From Streptomyces sparsogenes (GTDB taxonomy: Bacteria > Actinomycetota > Actinomycetes > Streptomycetales > Streptomycetaceae), in contig NZ_MAXF01000094.1 of assembly GCF_001704635.1 (NCBI RefSeq), forward strand, positions 17,041 to 81,040: a stretch of 64,000 nucleotides of DNA, in the 5' to 3' direction. Made by a program: the position numbers and the translations under genes. This document shows positions 8,664 through 18,601 of this stretch, piece by piece. Every line of letters begins with the position of its first letter. The first letter of the stretch is position 1. The notes below the pieces were generated by a model. It had not been told where the DNA came from and ran no database searches. It was given only the letters and a program-made list of their open reading frames with translations.

Positions 8664-9389
8664 GTGCCGGAACCGCAGGACGAGGGCGCGACGCGGGTCT
8701 CCGCCGAGCGCCCCGCCCCTCCACGGGGGCTGCCCAGGGTGACGCTCGAGCGGGGACGCGTCCTGTTCGTCTCCTCCGGCGCCATCGGCGTCACCGCTCT
8801 TCCCGAATGGGTCCTGGCCCTGCGGTTCCGCTACGGCTGGTCCGTCCGCGTCTGCCTCACCCACTCCGCGGACCGGCTCGTGTCCCGGCACGCGCTGGCC
8901 GCCCTGACCCAGGCCCCAGTCGAGGGGCCCGACTGGCCCACCGAACGGGGGGTCGTGCCCCACCAGGAGCTGGCCGAGTGGCCGGACCTCGTGATCGCCG
9001 CCCCGGCCACCACCAACTTCGTCGCGAAGTGCGCGGCCGGCATGGCCGACAGCCTCGCCCTCACCACCGTCCTGTGCACGGGAGCACCGGTGCTGATCGC
9101 ACCGAGCATCCCGGAGAACGCCCTGCTCCGGCCGGCGGTCCGGCGCAACCTTCGGCTCCTGGAGGAGGACGGGTACCACCTGGTGCCCATGGGCCCCGCC
9201 GTCTCGGCCCACCGGGGCACCGTCAGCCCGTCCGGCATGCCCGGCCTGCCGGCGATCCTGAAGGTCGCCGCCCGCGTATTGGAGAAGACCGAGAAGTCGG
9301 ACGAGACCGAGAAGAGGGAGAAGGCCGAGCAGGCCGAGAAGACCGGACGCGAGAGCGCCATCGACGCAGGGAGGCAGCCCGTTGGCTGA
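8664..9389 (+). CDS. LanD-like flavoprotein (HFCD family peptidyl-Cys decarboxylase)
   Basis: A 241-residue FMN-binding protein of the EpiD/Dfp (HFCD) family. The expected elements are present in order: a beta-strand start VLFVSSGAIGVTAL near 33-46; a candidate active-site His in VPHQELAEWPDLVI near 94-107; the PASANT-type motif as PATTNFVAKCAAGMADSL near 110-127; and a substrate-clamp region APSIPENALLRPAVRRN near 146-162. LanD enzymes oxidatively decarboxylate a C-terminal Cys to an enethiol that closes as AviCys or avionin. The GTG follows GAGAGG. The tail (210-241) is a charged Glu/Lys coiled-coil-like extension. It overlaps the next ABC gene by 8 bp. The adjacent precursor has no C-terminal Cys; LanA2 at 15480-15599 does. 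Confidence 0.85.
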   Translation: MPEPQDEGATRVSAERPAPPRGLPRVTLERGRVLFVSSGAIGVTALPEWVLALRFRYGWSVRVCLTHSADRLVSRHALAALTQAPVEGPDWPTERGVVPHQELAEWPDLVIAAPATTNFVAKCAAGMADSLALTTVLCTGAPVLIAPSIPENALLRPAVRRNLRLLEEDGYHLVPMGPAVSAHRGTVSPSGMPGLPAILKVAARVLEKTEKSDETEKREKAEQAEKTGRESAIDAGRQPVG

Positions 9390-11144
9390 GCCTCCCGCCG
9401 CCTCACCCGCCCCGCCTTCCCCGTCCGCCCCGTGCGCCCCCTCCGGCCGCCGTCTGCTGTGGGATTCCGTACGGCACAGCCGAGGCCGACTCGCTCTCCT
9501 CGCCGCCCTGATGCTGCTGCACAGCGCCACCGTCCTCCTCACCCCCGCCTTGCTCGCGGCCGCGGTGGACGGCGTCCTGCGCGGGTCGGGCGATCCGGGT
9601 CCCGCGGTGGAGTGGGCGGTGGTGGTGGCGGTCGGCGGGGTCTGCGAGGCCCTCCTGATGCCCCTGGGCACCTTCGGCGCCGCGTGCGACGCCCGCCGGC
9701 TCCGCATGCGCCTCGCGCGGCACCTCATCGGCCTCGGAGCCAGGCGGCCCCAGCCGCACGGTGAGTCCGTCACCCAGGTCACCCAGGCGGCCGTGCAAGC
9801 CGGGATGGTGCCCGTGGCCCTCGCGCAGTGGACGGTGACGCTGGCCGGCTCGCTCGTGGCGCTCGCCTGGCTGTGGACCACGGACTGGCGTTCGGCCCTG
9901 GCCTTCAGCCTGGCGGCCCCGATCGCGGTCGTGGTCGCCCGCCGCTTCATCGGCCGGGTCACCGAGACCCACTCCGCGTATCTGGCCTCCCAGGGCGAGA
10001 TCGCGAACCGGCTTCTCACCGCGCTCTCCGGCGCCCGGACCATACGGGCCTCCGACACGCTCCACGCCGAGCGGGCGCGCGTGCTGGAGCCGCTGTCGGA
10101 GCTGTCGGCCGTGGGCCGGCGGATGTGGCGGATCCAGCGGGGCACCGTCTGGCAGTTCGGCCTGCTGCTGTCGCTGACCGAGGCACTCGTGCTCGCGATC
10201 GCCGGGCTCGGCGTCACCCAGGGCCGGCTGTCGCCGGGACAGCTGCTCGCCGTCGCCGGATACCTCCAACTCGCCTTCCAGGCGTTGCGGCAGATCGAGG
10301 CGCTGCTCACGCTGGCCCAGGCCAGGGCGGCCGCGGATCGGGTGGCGGCCACCCTCGCCGTCCCGCCCCCGGTGTACGGCCGGGGGAGCGCCGGGGGCCC
10401 GGCCGGTGTCCGTGGCTCGCTGAGCCTGCGCAAGGTCACCGTGCGGCGGGACGGCGAGACCCTGCTGGACGGCGTCGACCTGGACGTCCCGGCCGGCCTC
10501 TCGGTCGCCCTCGTGGGCCGGACGGCCTCGGGCAAGAGCCTGCTCGCCGGCCTGCCCGGCCGGCTCACCGAACCGGACGAGGGCGAGGTGCTCCTCGACG
10601 GCGTCCACCTGCGCGACCTGACCGCGGCCGAGCTGCGCCGCGCCGTCGCCTACGCCTTCGAGCGCCCCCTGCTCATCGGGACGACGCTGCACGACACCAT
10701 CGCGTACGGCCGCCCGGACACCTCCCGCGCGGCGGTGGAACGCGCCGCCCGCCTCGCGCGCGCGGACGGTTTCGTCCGGCGCCTGCCCGACGGCTACGAC
10801 ACCCCGCTGCACTCCGCCCCGATGTCCGGAGGCGAACGGCAACGCGTCGGCCTCGCCAGGACGCTGGCCCGGGACGACGCTCACGTGTACGTCCTCGACG
10901 ACGCCACCTCGGGCCTGGACACGGTCACCGAGGCCGAGGTCAGCGAGGCCGTCACGGGTGCGCTGGCGGGCCGGACGAGGCTCGTCGTGGCCCACCGGGT
11001 CACCACCGCCGCCCGCTGCGACCTCGTCGTATGGCTCGCCGACGGCCGCGTCCGCGCGGTGGCCCCGCACACCGAACTCTGGTCCGACCCCGCCTACCGG
11101 GCGGTGTTCGCCGTCGAGGAGTCCGCCGTCGAGGAGGAGCCGTC

Positions 11145-11148
<4 letters not shown>
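9382..11148 (+). CDS. ABC half-exporter 1 (permease-ATPase fusion)
   Basis: A 588-residue half-transporter: six-helix exporter membrane domain (about 25-320) and nucleotide-binding domain (about 345-580). The ATPase has Walker A GRTASGKS near 379, signature MSGGERQRVGLART near 482, Walker B VYVLDDATSGLD near 504, and H-loop VVAHRVTT. No peptidase C39 domain, so it exports without cutting the leader. The start is TTG at 9382, seven bases after GGGAGG, overlapping the flavoprotein gene by 8 bp; the next gene overlaps by 4 bp. With that gene it forms a heterodimer like the RamA/RamB and AmfA/AmfB pairs of class III lanthipeptide clusters. It probably exports one or more of the locus's peptides. 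Confidence 0.9.
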
Positions 11149-12959
<1,811 letters not shown>

Positions 12960-15164
12960 TCAGCCGGGTGCGGTGCCGCCCGCCGCGGCCGCGGCCAGGG
13001 CCGTCCGGGACCGTACGCCGGTCTTGCGGAAGATGCGGGTGAGATGGGCCTCGACGGTCTTCACGGAGATCACCAGGGTGTCCGCGATATCGCGGTTCGG
13101 CATGCCCAGCCGGACCATCCGGACGATCTCCGACTCCCGGACCGACAGCGCGGGCGTGGTGGCGGCGCCGACCCTGGGCCGGCGCCCCCCGATCGCACGC
13201 TGCTGGTCGATGGCCAGCCGCCGCAGCCGGCCGGATCCCGTCGCCACCGCCAGCGCCTTGGCGCGCCCCGCCTCTTCGGCGGCCGCCGACAGCTCCCCGG
13301 CGCGGGCCAGCCGCTGGGCCAGCAGGAGACGGGTGTGGCCCTCCCACAGGGCCATGCGCCGGTCGGCGAAGCCGGACGCGGCCTCGCGCAGCAGCGGCAG
13401 CGCGAGGCCGTCGTCGACGGCCTCCGCCCTGGCGTACAGGTCGCGCGCGCGTCGCCCGGGCGCGATGCGCGGCACGCCGGCCCCAGAGCCTTCAAGGACG
13501 CCAGAGCCTTCAAGGCCGCCGGGGCTGCCGGGGCTGCCGGGGCTGCCGGGGGCGCCGGGGGCGTCGTGGCTGATAGGGCCGGCGGGGCTGCCAGGGCCGC
13601 CGGGGCCGTCATCGCCGTCGCGGCTGCCGGGGCCGCCGGAGCCGCCGGGGCCGTCGTGGTCCTCGTTCCCCGGCGGCCGGCGGCCGGCCTCGGGCGGCAG
13701 AACGGCCCACCACAGCCGCTCGACCGTGGCCGGCGCCGCGGCCGCGGCCCCCGTACGCGGGCAGCCGTCGCGCCAGGTGAGGGCGGACGCGCGGAGCAGC
13801 CGGGCGAACCCGGCCAGGTCGGGGCGGTGCAGCGTGCTCGCGCGTGCCTCGCAGTCCTCCGCCGACCGCAGCGCCTCCGCCAGCCTCCCCAGGGCGAGCA
13901 GCGCGCAGGCGTGCCCCAGCAGGAGCCGGGGCAGCGCACCGGACCGCCCGGCCCGGCGCGCCGCCCGGACTCCCCGGGCGAAGAGACCGGCGGCGGCGGA
14001 GAAGTCCTCGGCGACGTGCGCCGCCCAGCCCAGCCGGACGACGGTCTCGACGTGCTCCGCCAGTGCCGCGGCGTCCATGGCGCGCAGGAAGGCCGCCGCG
14101 GCGGCCGCCCCCGCGCGGTAGTCGGCGGTGTGCCCGGCCACCGCGCCGGCCAGCGCCACGACGGCCGCCGCCTCCGGTCCCCTGTCCTCGGCCAGCAGCT
14201 CCCGTACGGCGGGGAGTTCGCCGCGGACGGCCGCCAGCAGGGCGAGCCGCAGGCGCAGGGGCGGGGCCTTGTCCTCGGGGGCGGCCCGCAGGCCCGCGGT
14301 GAGGAGGTCGCGCGCCTCGTCGTGCCGGCCGAGGTCGATGGCCAGACGGGCGCGCAGCTCGGCCACCGCCGTGGCGTCCTCCAGATCGCCGAGTTCCGGC
14401 AGCAGTTCGCGGCACAGGCGGTGGTCCCCCACGCGCTCCGCCGCCCGCCAGAGGGCGAGCACGAGTCGGCGGCGCAGCGCGGGCGGCGTGTCGAAGGGCG
14501 CGATCCGGCGGGCGGCGCGCAGCCATTCCACGGCACGTTCCGGGGCGGAGCCGAGGACATGGTCCGCCGCGTCGGCGAGCAGCCGTACCGCGGAGAGGTC
14601 GCCGGGGGCGGCGGACCGGGCGACATGGACGGCCCGTTGGGCGGGCTCGGCTCCGGTCTCGTCCAGCACCTCGGCGGCCCGCGCGTGGGCGGCGATCCGG
14701 GCGCCGGGCGGGATCCGGGCGTACACGACGGCTCGCAGCAGCGGGTGGCGGAACCGGAAGAGCGGCGTGCCGACCGTATGGGGGCTGATGACCCCGCGTT
14801 CGGCGAGTACGTCCAGGGCGGGGAGCACGGCGGCCGCCCCGCGGCGGGCGACGGCGGCGGCGAGCGCCGGGTCGAACGGGTCGCCCAGCACGGCCGCCGC
14901 CCGGACGACGTCACGCTCGACCGGGCCGAGCCGGTCGGGCTCGCGGGCGTGCTGGGGGAGCGGGCCGGGGAACAGGCCGGTGCGGGCCAGTTCGCGCAGT
15001 TCGGGGTCGGTGAGCGGGGCCAGCGTGGCGAGCCAGCCCGGGATGCCGCCGGTCAGCTCGTACAGGAGGCAGCGGCGTTCGACGGAGGTCCCCGCGTCGA
15101 GCAGCCCGGCGAACCGCTCCCGGCTCAACGGCGGGGTCTCGGGTACGGCGGTGACATCGTTCAT
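12960..15164 (-). CDS. LuxR-type (LAL-like) regulator lacking the P-loop
   Basis: A 734-residue protein from the ATG at 15164. The C-terminus (about 670-725) is a LuxR/GerE helix-turn-helix: LSVRESEIVRMVRLGMPNRD, then IADTLVISVKTVEAHLTRIF. Before it are TPR-like helical repeats. The N-terminus reads like the end of a LAL/STAND ATPase (LLYELTGGIPGWLATLAPL) and a winged-helix module, but no Walker A or B is present and the upstream DNA is non-coding, so the nucleotide switch seems to be missing. A Gly/Pro/Ser-rich insert lies at about 490-560. No clear ribosome site precedes the ATG, so the start is uncertain. It is downstream of the class III precursors on their strand and is the likely regulator of the locus. 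Confidence 0.8.
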   Translation of the reverse strand: MNDVTAVPETPPLSRERFAGLLDAGTSVERRCLLYELTGGIPGWLATLAPLTDPELRELARTGLFPGPLPQHAREPDRLGPVERDVVRAAAVLGDPFDPALAAAVARRGAAAVLPALDVLAERGVISPHTVGTPLFRFRHPLLRAVVYARIPPGARIAAHARAAEVLDETGAEPAQRAVHVARSAAPGDLSAVRLLADAADHVLGSAPERAVEWLRAARRIAPFDTPPALRRRLVLALWRAAERVGDHRLCRELLPELGDLEDATAVAELRARLAIDLGRHDEARDLLTAGLRAAPEDKAPPLRLRLALLAAVRGELPAVRELLAEDRGPEAAAVVALAGAVAGHTADYRAGAAAAAAFLRAMDAAALAEHVETVVRLGWAAHVAEDFSAAAGLFARGVRAARRAGRSGALPRLLLGHACALLALGRLAEALRSAEDCEARASTLHRPDLAGFARLLRASALTWRDGCPRTGAAAAAPATVERLWWAVLPPEAGRRPPGNEDHDGPGGSGGPGSRDGDDGPGGPGSPAGPISHDAPGAPGSPGSPGSPGGLEGSGVLEGSGAGVPRIAPGRRARDLYARAEAVDDGLALPLLREAASGFADRRMALWEGHTRLLLAQRLARAGELSAAAEEAGRAKALAVATGSGRLRRLAIDQQRAIGGRRPRVGAATTPALSVRESEIVRMVRLGMPNRDIADTLVISVKTVEAHLTRIFRKTGVRSRTALAAAAAGGTAPG

Positions 15165-15201
15165 GGGACCAGCCAGAGAGGAGAAGTCGGGGGCTTGGAG
15201 C

Positions 15202-15239
15202 GGGCCCGTGCGGACGGGGTCTTCCCGCCGCACGGGCCC
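15202..15239 (-). terminator. Hairpin after lanA1
   Basis: A perfect 12-bp stem (GGGCCCGTGCGG with CCGCACGGGCCC) and a 14-nt loop, 33 bp beyond the lanA1 stop and 37 bp before the regulator start. It should reduce read-through from the lan operon into the regulator gene. Confidence 0.8.
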
Positions 15240-15271
15240 CGCTCGTCGTGCTGCCGGGTGGACCGGGCTTG

Positions 15272-15394
15272 CTAGTGGGTGAAGATCGAGGGCGGGATGC
15301 AGAGGAGCACGCTGGGGGTGCTGACCTCCACCACCCCCTCCTCCTCGCTCGTCACCTCGGACGCGAGTTCCTGCAGTTTCAGAATCTGGTGCAA
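15272..15394 (-). CDS. lanA1: Class III lanthipeptide precursor 1
   Basis: A 40-residue peptide. The start is a TTG, seven bases after a consensus AAGGAG; there is no ATG, so standard callers would miss it. The leader has the class III recognition motif (MHQILKLQELASEVTSEEEG). The core, from about residue 24, is VSTPSVLLCIPPSIFTH: one S-x-x-S-x-x-x-C labionin motif (STPSVLLC) with the spacing of the first ring of SapB, then a hydrophobic tail with one further Ser and Thr. Only one Cys, so one ring. It follows lanKC and lanA2 on the minus strand, between two hairpins. Leader similarity to lanA2 marks LanKC as the enzyme. Confidence 0.85.
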   Translation of the reverse strand: MHQILKLQELASEVTSEEEGVVEVSTPSVLLCIPPSIFTH

Positions 15395-15415
15395 GGCCGG
15401 ACTCCTTGGCCGGGC

Positions 15416-15446
15416 GGGGAGGTGCCCGGCGCCCGGGCACCTCCCC
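15416..15446 (-). terminator. Hairpin between lanA2 and lanA1
   Basis: A perfect 14-bp stem (GGGGAGGTGCCCGG with CCGGGCACCTCCCC) closing on a 3-nt loop. It sits 33 bp after the lanA2 stop and just before the lanA1 ribosome site. It may end part of the transcripts or protect the lanA2 message from 3' decay, setting unequal precursor levels. Confidence 0.8.
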
Positions 15447-15479
15447 GCTGGTGGCGTGACGCTCTCGTCGCCGGTGCTG

Positions 15480-15599
15480 CTAGCAGACGGCGCTGAAGTC
15501 GCTCTGGCAGACCCCGCTGAGCGTGCTCCACTCCTCGACGCCGTCCTCGTCGGGCCCGTGGCTGTTCTCGAGCTCCTGCAGTTCCAGGATCTGCGGCAT
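15480..15599 (-). CDS. lanA2: Class III lanthipeptide precursor 2 with C-terminal Cys
   Basis: A 39-residue peptide. AAGGAG lies seven bases before the ATG. Leader: MPQILELQELENSHGPDEDG, with the ILxLQ motif recognised by class III synthetases. Core: WSTLSGVCQSDFSAVC, containing two S-x-x-S-x-x-C units (STLSGVC and SDFSAVC) that predict two labionin-type or lanthionine rings. The second unit ends at the C-terminal Cys, the arrangement needed for decarboxylation to avionin or AviCys by a LanD enzyme, and a LanD-like flavoprotein is encoded 6 kb away in the same locus. It lies 77 bp after lanKC on the same strand. Confidence 0.9.
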   Translation of the reverse strand: MPQILELQELENSHGPDEDGVEEWSTLSGVCQSDFSAVC

Positions 15600-15676
15600 G
15601 GTCGGTCTCCTTCTCACTGATGGGATGTGCCGGTGACACCCGGCCGACGGACGCGGCCGGGAACTCGTGGGGCCTC

Positions 15677-18238
15677 TCAGGACCGTGCGGCGATCGCGTC
15701 CACGGTGAAGAACGGATCGGGGGCGGGGTCGAGCAGTTGGCTGAGGAAGAGCAGCACCCCTGACGAACCGCTCCAGAGTTCGGCGCTGTACCGGAAGGTC
15801 TGGTCGCCCAGGAAGCGCACCCCGTCCGGGTGCGGCACGGCGTGGGCGTACAGCGCCCGCGCGACCCGCAGCGCCGCCCGCCGCGCCTCGGCGTCGCCGG
15901 TGAGGCGGGCGTGCTCGGTCAGGGCCAGGCCGAGGCCCGACAGCCCCTGGTACAGCCCGGGCATCGCGGTGAACCGCGAGTCGAGCCGGGCGAGCAGCCG
16001 CGGCAGGGCGGCGGCCAGCCGTTCGTCGTCCACGGCGGCGGTGTAGCGGGACACCGCGAAGGTGACTCCGGCGCTGCCGCTGTACAGGTAGGGCATCGCG
16101 CGGCGGTCCGTCTCGGAGACCGGGAAGGACAGGTCGGGGGCCGCCGGGTCGGAGGCGCGGTCGAGTTCCGCGTGGAGCAGCCGTACGCCACGGGTGAGCG
16201 GGCCGCGGTCCCCGGTGACCCGGGCGAGCTGCTGGAGCAGCAGGGCGATGCCGCTGCGGCCGTGCAGCAGTCCGACCGCGTCGTCGGGGCCGAGGTGGGC
16301 GGCCAGCTCGCTGTCGGGCGGCAGCGCGGCGGTGAGGGCCCGGGCCCGGTCGAGGTGGTGTTCGTCGCCGGTGCGGCCGTACAGGGCGAGATGGGCCAGG
16401 GCGACACCGGCGCCGCCTCCGGCGAGGGTGGCGGTCCGCGTGGTGAGGGGATGGAGGTCGGCCGTGGCGAGCAGGTCGGCCGCCTCCTGGAGCAGCCCGT
16501 GGTCCGCGAGGACCCAGGCGATGCCCGACAGGCCCATGTGCAGCCCGGGCGGCAGGGTCGGCGCGGCGGAAAGGGCGTCGCGCCGCAGCCGTTCCAGCGC
16601 CCCCTCGGGGAGCGGCCGTCCGGCCCGGGACAGCGCGTGCAGGACACCGGCGGTGCCGTAGGCCAGGCACAGGGTGTTGGACAGATAGCCTTCCGGGACG
16701 GTGGGGAACACCCGCTCCGCGTGGTCCGGATCGGCCATCGCCACCAGGGCGTCCGCGGTGGCGTCCCGCAGGGCGGCCAGATGCGCGAGGGGGTCGCTCT
16801 CCACCTCTTCGGGCGCGGGCAGCGGTGGGGTCTCGCGCGGCGGGTGGTAGCGGGTGGCGCGCGACCACAGGGAGTCCGGTACCGGCGCGGTGTTCTCGAT
16901 GCCGTGGCGCAGGTGCGTCAGCGTGTCGGGGTTGCGCTGGACGACCAGGTTCAGGGGGAAGACCAGGAACTGGGCGATCGCGCACAGTCCGTAGTGGTCG
17001 TAGCGCTCCGGGTCCCCGCCCACCAGGTCGTGCGGGGGGCTGAAGCCCGGTGTGCCCATGGGCGTGAAGTCGGCGCCGGTCCGCGCGGCCGCCTCGAAGT
17101 CGATCAGCCGGATCCCACCGTCGTCCGTGGCCATCACATTGCCGGGGCTGACGTCGACGAAGACGAAGCCGAGGGCGTGCAGCCTGGCGAGGGCCTCTTC
17201 CGTCTCCGCGACGATCCGCTCGCATCGCGCGAAGTAGTCGGCGAAGTCCTGGGGCGTCGGCGCCGTTCTGATGCAGGGGTTGTGGGCGACGGTCCACCCG
17301 TTCAGGTTGCGGCCCTCGATGAACTCGGTGACCAGGAATTCGTGTTCCCATTCCCGGAAGTAGGCGATCGGCTCGGGGGCGAGCCCCGGGGCGGCGGCGT
17401 GCAGGGCCTTCAGCGTCTCCCACTCGGCCCGCAGCCGTTCGGTCGCGGTGATGTCGCCCGCGCTGACACCGGTGTGCTGCCGTGCCTCCTTGATGAACAC
17501 GCTGCGGCCGGTGCTGTTCTCCCGGCCCCGGTACGCGCCTCCGCCGTTGCTGGGCCGCAGCACGGCCTCGAAGGTGTACCCGCCGAAGGACAGCTCGCCG
17601 CCGGGAGCGGGGGCGGACTCCTCGAACGGGTCCTGGATGCCGGCCGGCAGGTGGAACGCCACCCCGCGCCGGTCCTCGACCAGGTTCCCGTGGCCGTCAC
17701 GGACCAGCGGCAGGGCCGTGCCGTCCGGCTTGAGCCGTTCCAGCCTCCGGTAGGCCCCGTAGCGGTAGTGGACCGTGCGGGACTCGCCGAACCGCCGGTC
17801 GCTGAGGACGTACGGGCCCTCCTCGTCCTTCAGCGCCTCGCTCAGGGCCTCCATCAGCTTGCGGGACGCGGCCACGTCCGGGGGATAGGCGGCGATGAAC
17901 TTGCCGCTCTGCGGACGGGCCGCGTGTTTGTGGTGCGTCCACTGGTAGAACAGCTCCGCGGCGAGGTGCTTGAAGGGGACGCCCTGCTCGAAGAGGACGC
18001 CGGTGGCGAGGTCGAGCACCTGGTCGAGGCGGTCGGGCCGGGCCGAGACGTGCACCTTCCAGCCGCACTCGGCGAGCACCGCGTCCTGGGGCCGCCACAT
18101 GGTCCACACGCCCGTCCGGTCGGATGTCCACCCGTCCGGGACACGGCTCGGACGGAACAGCCTGCCGAGCGCGGGGGCGCTCTCCAGCGGTGCGTAGAAG
18201 TCCGGGTCGGCGACAGTGAATCCGTACGGTTTCCTCAT
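15677..18238 (-). CDS. lanKC: Class III lanthipeptide synthetase (LanKC)
   Basis: An 853-residue three-domain enzyme of the RamC/LabKC type. The N-terminal lyase domain (1 to about 200) has GWKVHVSARPDRLDQVLDLA near 60 and YVLSDRRFGESRTVHYRYGA near 142-161. The kinase-like domain (about 215-480) has IKEARQHTG, catalytic loop FVFVDVSPGNVM near 355 and metal motif LIDFEAA near 377. The cyclase-like domain (about 510-853) keeps the alpha-toroid repeats but replaces the zinc ligands: PYLYSGSAG where WCxG is expected, GLYQGLSGLG where CHG is expected. That marks class III, which forms labionin/lanthionine without zinc. ATG with GGAGAG upstream. It heads an operon with lanA2 and lanA1. Confidence 0.95.
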   Translation of the reverse strand: MRKPYGFTVADPDFYAPLESAPALGRLFRPSRVPDGWTSDRTGVWTMWRPQDAVLAECGWKVHVSARPDRLDQVLDLATGVLFEQGVPFKHLAAELFYQWTHHKHAARPQSGKFIAAYPPDVAASRKLMEALSEALKDEEGPYVLSDRRFGESRTVHYRYGAYRRLERLKPDGTALPLVRDGHGNLVEDRRGVAFHLPAGIQDPFEESAPAPGGELSFGGYTFEAVLRPSNGGGAYRGRENSTGRSVFIKEARQHTGVSAGDITATERLRAEWETLKALHAAAPGLAPEPIAYFREWEHEFLVTEFIEGRNLNGWTVAHNPCIRTAPTPQDFADYFARCERIVAETEEALARLHALGFVFVDVSPGNVMATDDGGIRLIDFEAAARTGADFTPMGTPGFSPPHDLVGGDPERYDHYGLCAIAQFLVFPLNLVVQRNPDTLTHLRHGIENTAPVPDSLWSRATRYHPPRETPPLPAPEEVESDPLAHLAALRDATADALVAMADPDHAERVFPTVPEGYLSNTLCLAYGTAGVLHALSRAGRPLPEGALERLRRDALSAAPTLPPGLHMGLSGIAWVLADHGLLQEAADLLATADLHPLTTRTATLAGGGAGVALAHLALYGRTGDEHHLDRARALTAALPPDSELAAHLGPDDAVGLLHGRSGIALLLQQLARVTGDRGPLTRGVRLLHAELDRASDPAAPDLSFPVSETDRRAMPYLYSGSAGVTFAVSRYTAAVDDERLAAALPRLLARLDSRFTAMPGLYQGLSGLGLALTEHARLTGDAEARRAALRVARALYAHAVPHPDGVRFLGDQTFRYSAELWSGSSGVLLFLSQLLDPAPDPFFTVDAIAARS

Positions 18239-18445
18239 CCGTCTCTCCAGGGGCCGCGTACGCGAGACCGTCCAGTACGGCGAAGTGGGCGGGCCCGCTC
18301 TTCTCGCACCGGTTGACGCACCACACGATGGCGAACGGCACCCCGGGTGTCAACTGATGTGAATGTGCTTCTCGATCTCATTCATCTGAGCTAATATCGC
18401 CGGCGAACCTTCACCTTCACCTGACGAGCCCTCAAGGAGGCGGTT
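18239..18445. promoter_or_regulatory. Divergent promoter region between lanKC and lanA3
   Basis: A 207-bp divergent gap that should hold promoters for both directions. The lanA3 side is A+T-richer, with a -10-like TAATAT at 18392-18397 about 50 bp before the start; no good -35 is visible, so an activator may be needed. AAGGAGG at 18433-18439 is the lanA3 ribosome site. Confidence 0.45.
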
Positions 18446-18601
18446 ATGAGCGGAGTTCTGGCCCTCCAGGCCCTGGAGCCGGCGGACACCGAGGTCGCGG
18501 ACGCGCTGCCCACGACCATGACCATCACGACCGGCAACAGCCATCTGAGCGTGTTCATGGACTGCACCACGACCGTCACCCGGGCGATGCCTCAGGGCTG
18601 A
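18446..18601 (+). CDS. lanA3: Third class III-type precursor, divergent
   Basis: A 51-residue peptide, too short for routine calling. A perfect AAGGAGG lies six bases before the ATG. The leader MSGVLALQALEPADTEVADA has an xLxLQxLE element like the LQEL motifs of lanA1/lanA2. The core region (from about 21) is Thr-rich: LPTTMTITTGNSHLSVFMDC, then TTTVTRAMPQG. It contains one S-x-x-S-x(4)-C unit (SHLSVFMDC) and nine Thr. It is transcribed away from lanKC, separated by 207 bp, and its last 10 bp overlap the end of the convergent membrane-protein gene. It probably is a LanKC substrate under separate control. Confidence 0.78.
   Translation: MSGVLALQALEPADTEVADALPTTMTITTGNSHLSVFMDCTTTVTRAMPQG

Noticed and set aside
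12973..15282. Long plus-strand frames over the LuxR-type gene
   Set aside because: Antisense shadows; repetitive Gly/Ala/Arg translations with no motif.
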